Assembly (NCBI GenBank): GCA_021151615.1
Contig: JAGKXA010000169.1
Span: forward strand, 1-9,372
Source of the DNA: Cellvibrionaceae bacterium
GTDB taxonomy: Bacteria; Pseudomonadota; Gammaproteobacteria; Pseudomonadales; Cellvibrionaceae
DNA length: 9,372 bases
Reading direction: 5' to 3'
The position numbers and the translations under genes are program-made. The notes beneath the pieces were generated by a model. That model made no database searches and was not told the DNA's origin. It worked only from the letters and a program-made list of their open reading frames with translations. Position 1 is the first letter of the stretch, and the number at the start of each line of letters is the position of its first letter. Below are positions 6,788-9,372 of the stretch, one piece after another.

Positions 6788-8385
6788 GCTGATACCTGTA
6801 ATGGCAATGTCACTGTCACTTTTAATCCGCCGAGCTCGCTATTACTGATGCTAATTGTGCCTGCATGAGCTTCCACAATATTGCGGCAAATACTCAGACC
6901 CAAACCGGCGCCGCCAGTTTCACGACTGCGCGAAGATTCGGCGCGATAGAGCCGTTCAAAAAGTTTTTCATGCAATTCCGGGTCGACTCCGGGGGCTGAA
7001 TCCTCAATGGTAAACACTGCAGAATGCATTTCTTTATAAAGGGACACTTTGATTGTGCCCGGCGCCTCTGTGTAGTTGATACTGTTGTTAAATAAATTAA
7101 GGAGCAGCTGTTGTAAGCGCTCGGTATCGGCAAAAATCAACAGCGGCTCTTTGCTGATGTGTTGCGTTAGCGTTAATCCCGCCTGGACAAGTTTGTCGTG
7201 CAAGGAATTGCTTGTTTCCTCGAGTATTTCGCTAAAATCGCACTCCTGCTTGCGATAGCTCATAGCACCTATGTCGGTGAGCGACAGTTGGTACAAATCA
7301 TTGATCAAGCTTGCAAGCCGCGTTGCATGTTTTTGCAAACGGGCGATGGCTTTTGCATCAAATTTCCGTACGCCATCTTCCAGCGCTTCCAAATCCGCTT
7401 TTAATACGGCGAGCGGTGTGCGCAATTCGTGAGAAATGTCCGCCACCCAGCGTTTTCGCGCCTGCTCGGTTTGTTCCAGTGTGTGGGCGAGATGATTGAG
7501 GTGTTCTGCCAGCGTTGAAATTTCATCCTGGCCTTTTGCGGCAAGACGCTGTTGGTAATCGCCGCTGCTTAGGCGTTGCACATGGGTTGCCAAGCGCTTG
7601 ACTCGCTGAGTCAGCAAATATGACAGCGGAATTGCACAGCCCAGTGCAATGATCAGTGCGACCATCGCTGTGATTAAAAAGTGCGTTTGTTGGCGTTTGG
7701 CAAATTCGTTATCGCGTAAGTCGCGAAGTGCCGGGTTCATAGGTACACCTAAATAACCAACACATTGTTCTTTGCCATTGATGTTGATAATTAAATCACT
7801 ATACAAATAGGTTTCGTTACGCCATTTTTTCCCTGCGATGACTTTTTCTTTTTCATTGAGCAAGATGAAGCGTTTGTAGGGTTGGTGACGCAAAAAATCT
7901 TCCGGGTCTTTGGAGTCTCGGTCGCGATTGCGATCACCTTCGCGTTTGCTTTTGGTATCGCGGTGGAAAAAAAAGCGATTAGGTTCGTCATCGTCCGGGG
8001 AACCGTTATTTAATTCAGGCGGTAAGGGGAAGGGGATGGGGCGTTCACCGCGCTCGCGCAAATTGGCCGTGTATTGCCACACAAACAACTCCCAGTAGTT
8101 GCGATTTTTTTTGAATGCGTCCCAATTACCCACCATGCGATATTGACGTTCAAGCGCGTCAATTAATTTGGCGTTGCGCGAGGTTTCTTTTTGTTCGATG
8201 TAGCGATTAAAACCCAGCTCAAAACTCAGCCGGGAATACAAAAATAACCCGCCGGTTAACAGCACCGCAAACAGGGCAAATACTAAAAATACTTGTACGC
8301 GTAGATTAAATTTCACAGGGGCAAACAACCTTCTAAACAGCGGGAGATGACTAGTCCTTTGGACAGAATATGCAAAATCGTCCAT
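6784..8385 (-). CDS. baeS: Sensor histidine kinase, BaeS-like
   Basis: This is a 533-residue inner-membrane kinase that should phosphorylate the adjacent BaeR-like regulator. TM1 spans about 31-52, a periplasmic sensor about 53-234, TM2 about 235-257 and HAMP about 256-308. The HisKA domain contains ADISHELRTPLAVL with phospho-accepting His319. The ATPase domain has the N box around NLFNNSINYT (430-439), DSAPGV at 462-467, and GGAGLGLSIC at 491-500. Family-specific matches to E. coli BaeS include the RLSFELGFNRYIE region after TM1, GNWDAF, the EALEDGVRKF segment and DSAPGV. The periplasmic region carries a strongly charged, low-complexity stretch at about 127-163 (Asp/Glu, then Lys/Arg/Asp) and is longer than in E. 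coli BaeS. The ATG at 8385 has an AGG eight bases upstream. The few residues before TM1 are longer than usual, so a later start cannot be excluded. Confidence 0.9.
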   Translation of the reverse strand: MDDFAYSVQRTSHLPLFRRLFAPVKFNLRVQVFLVFALFAVLLTGGLFLYSRLSFELGFNRYIEQKETSRNAKLIDALERQYRMVGNWDAFKKNRNYWELFVWQYTANLRERGERPIPFPLPPELNNGSPDDDEPNRFFFHRDTKSKREGDRNRDRDSKDPEDFLRHQPYKRFILLNEKEKVIAGKKWRNETYLYSDLIININGKEQCVGYLGVPMNPALRDLRDNEFAKRQQTHFLITAMVALIIALGCAIPLSYLLTQRVKRLATHVQRLSSGDYQQRLAAKGQDEISTLAEHLNHLAHTLEQTEQARKRWVADISHELRTPLAVLKADLEALEDGVRKFDAKAIARLQKHATRLASLINDLYQLSLTDIGAMSYRKQECDFSEILEETSNSLHDKLVQAGLTLTQHISKEPLLIFADTERLQQLLLNLFNNSINYTEAPGTIKVSLYKEMHSAVFTIEDSAPGVDPELHEKLFERLYRAESSRSRETGGAGLGLSICRNIVEAHAGTISISNSELGGLKVTVTLPLQVSA

Positions 8386-8403
8386 TTGGCAAACCTGGAG
8401 AGA

Positions 8404-8433
8404 TTGGCCGCGCCCCAGTGACTGGGTTAAAAT
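8404..8433 (+). promoter_or_regulatory. Candidate sigma70 promoter for grxD
   Basis: TTGGCC at 8404-8409 and TAAAAT at 8428-8433 are separated by 18 bases. They match the consensus in four and five of six positions. Transcription would start near 8440, leaving a leader of about 110 bases. Found by eye only. Confidence 0.3.
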
Positions 8434-8457
8434 GGTAATACTTGAGCAAATTACTCG

Positions 8458-8485
8458 GTTATAACCTCGTTTATCGCCTTGTTAC
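8458..8485 (-). promoter_or_regulatory. Candidate sigma70 promoter for baeSR
   Basis: On the minus strand GTAACA (8480-8485) and TATAAC (8458-8463) are separated by 16 bases. They match consensus in four and five of six positions. The predicted start near 8450 leaves about 65 bases before the baeS ATG, so the transcript would run back across the grxD promoter candidate. Found by eye only. Confidence 0.28.
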
Positions 8486-8552
8486 ATCTGCCTGGCCCGG
8501 TGCTCAGGCTGCTCCTGCGAACTCAGTCCCATGAAATTATCGAGGTAGATAA

Positions 8553-8870
8553 ATGGACACCTTAGAAACGATTAAACAACAAATCAGTGAAAACGCAGTA
8601 ATCCTTTATATGAAAGGTTCACCCAGCGCTCCGCAATGCGGTTTCTCCATGCGCGCTTCCCAGGCCCTGATGGCATGCGGCCAGCGTTTTGCTTATGTGG
8701 ATATTCTGGCTAACCCGGATATCCGTGCGGAGCTGCCAAAGTTTGCGAACTGGCCCACCTTCCCGCAATTGTGGGTAAAAGGTGAACTGATAGGTGGGTG
8801 TGACATAGTGACTGAAATGCACGAGAAGGGTGAGTTGAAGCCCTTGATTGACGCTGCTGTTGCAGGTTAA
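8553..8870 (+). CDS. grxD: Monothiol (CGFS-type) glutaredoxin Grx4/GrxD
   Basis: The 105-residue protein is a complete single-domain CGFS glutaredoxin, a cytoplasmic carrier of [2Fe-2S] clusters that bridges two monomers with glutathione and partners with BolA-type proteins. Visible hallmarks are Lys21 in YMKGSP, the CGFS active site at residues 29-32, the TFPQLW cis-proline loop at about 69-74 (Pro71), and the glutathione-binding GGCD at 81-84. The spacing matches E. coli GrxD, which is slightly longer. The ATG at 8553 follows GAGGT with a 6-base gap. The gene stands alone, divergent from baeS and convergent with the small coiled-coil gene downstream. Confidence 0.96.
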   Translation: MDTLETIKQQISENAVILYMKGSPSAPQCGFSMRASQALMACGQRFAYVDILANPDIRAELPKFANWPTFPQLWVKGELIGGCDIVTEMHEKGELKPLIDAAVAG

Positions 8871-8877
8871 TCCGCTT

Positions 8878-8909
8878 GCGACTTCTGGCCTGTCAGGGCT
8901 GGAGGTCGC
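8878..8909 (+). terminator. Hairpin after grxD, probable terminator or 3'-end structure
   Basis: GCGACTTCTGGCC (8878-8890) pairs with GGCTGGAGGTCGC (8897-8909) over 13 consecutive positions, with a 6-base loop. Three of the pairs are G-U, which form only in RNA copied as the plus strand; in the opposite transcript they become A-C mismatches. This points to a role in the grxD transcript, seven bases after its stop codon. The following sequence (TTCTGCAATTGCTTTCCC) is only moderately T-rich, so it may stabilise the 3' end or be a non-canonical terminator. Confidence 0.55.
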
Positions 8910-8946
8910 TTCTGCAATTGCTTTCCCGCAGTGTTCTCTTCCGGTT

Positions 8947-9246
8947 TTATCTCACTACCAGAAATACCAGTATGGCGGCTCCAACCAAGCTAATTGCACA
9001 GAGTGTGAGGCCCATTAGCCGTTGACGTGCGCGTTTGGCTTCGTTGTTTTGGTCTTGCAATTCATGGGCGCGCCAGGCGATAGCTTTGGATTTCACCAGT
9101 TTCGCTCTCATCTTTTGTAAAGCAGCGATATCTTGATCCACCTCGTCACGCGGGGCGACTATCTGTTCTTGCTCAAGTTGTTTGAGTTTTTTATCCAGTT
9201 GCGCGAGCTTGCTATCAAGCGCGGCGGATACCTGATGAATTTGCAT
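8947..9246 (-). CDS. Small coiled-coil protein with C-terminal membrane anchor, function unknown
   Basis: I do not recognise this 99-residue protein. Residues about 8-29 form a likely coiled coil with heptad-like Leu spacing (LDSKLAQLDKKLKQLEQEQ). A charged helical middle follows, with a Lys/Arg-rich segment at 48-55 and again at 71-76 (KRARQR). A single hydrophobic helix at about 79-98 ends in Arg99 and has no residues beyond it. There is no N-terminal signal, so it looks like a tail-anchored inner-membrane protein with its helical domain in the cytoplasm. The ATG at 9246 has only a weak purine stretch upstream (AGAG), so the start is less certain than the frame. It converges on grxD. Its even composition and coherent helical character argue that it is real. 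Confidence 0.65.
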   Translation of the reverse strand: MQIHQVSAALDSKLAQLDKKLKQLEQEQIVAPRDEVDQDIAALQKMRAKLVKSKAIAWRAHELQDQNNEAKRARQRLMGLTLCAISLVGAAILVFLVVR

Positions 9247-9372
9247 AGTGAAGGCTCTGGGGAAGACTGCACAAACCTTAGCAGAAGCGAGTTTTTTTGT
9301 CTGGCTTCATAATCAACATATCGTTTTAGGGTGAAAACCTAATAAAATACTTTAAGTTTTAACAGCTTGTGC
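9247..9372. other. Upstream region of the small coiled-coil gene to the window edge
   Basis: These 126 AT-rich bases probably hold the promoter of the minus-strand gene, but no convincing -35/-10 pair was found. A weak stem, GTTTT (9323-9327) with AAAAC (9334-9338), is visible. No coding frame is supported here. Confidence 0.3.

Overview
The window looks like chromosomal DNA from a plant-polymer-degrading gammaproteobacterium, probably near Cellvibrio and its relatives. This is an inference from the kinds of proteins present (HrpB, CGFS glutaredoxin, an OprB-type porin, BaeS/BaeR-like regulators, and an exported dioxygenase with a long Ser/Thr linker). No rRNA or other phylogenetic marker is present. 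Base composition and codon style look even throughout, and I see no mobile element, tRNA or CRISPR array.

Layout, left to right. (1) The 3' end of hrpB (plus strand) enters from the left edge. (2) A membrane CHASE-GGDEF diguanylate cyclase lies convergent on the minus strand. Its natural N-terminus is cut off by an in-frame TAA at 1882-1884. (3) After a roughly 240-base regulatory gap comes a plus-strand pair: an OprB-family carbohydrate porin and, 45 bases later, a methyl-accepting chemotaxis protein, closed by a hairpin terminator. (4) A minus-strand block follows: a BaeS-like sensor kinase and a BaeR-like response regulator overlapping by 4 bases, then, after a 226-base gap, a Tat-dependent lipoprotein with an intradiol ring-cleavage dioxygenase domain. 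(5) Divergent from baeS is grxD, a monothiol CGFS glutaredoxin, followed by a long hairpin. (6) Last is a small minus-strand coiled-coil protein with a C-terminal membrane anchor.

The most interesting part is block (4). The gap upstream of the dioxygenase gene carries two exact 14-base copies and one 9-base partial copy of a repeat. Read on the gene's strand it is TTTTTCCATACTTG, which resembles the E. coli BaeR box as I remember it. E. coli BaeSR responds to envelope stress, including that caused by plant phenolics. A simple hypothesis is therefore a self-contained module in which a BaeSR-like system senses aromatic or catechol stress and induces a cell-surface catechol-cleaving enzyme. This is inference and needs testing.

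The porin/chemoreceptor pair suggests a second functional unit that couples uptake of a small carbohydrate to swimming behaviour. Its ligand cannot be read from the sequence.
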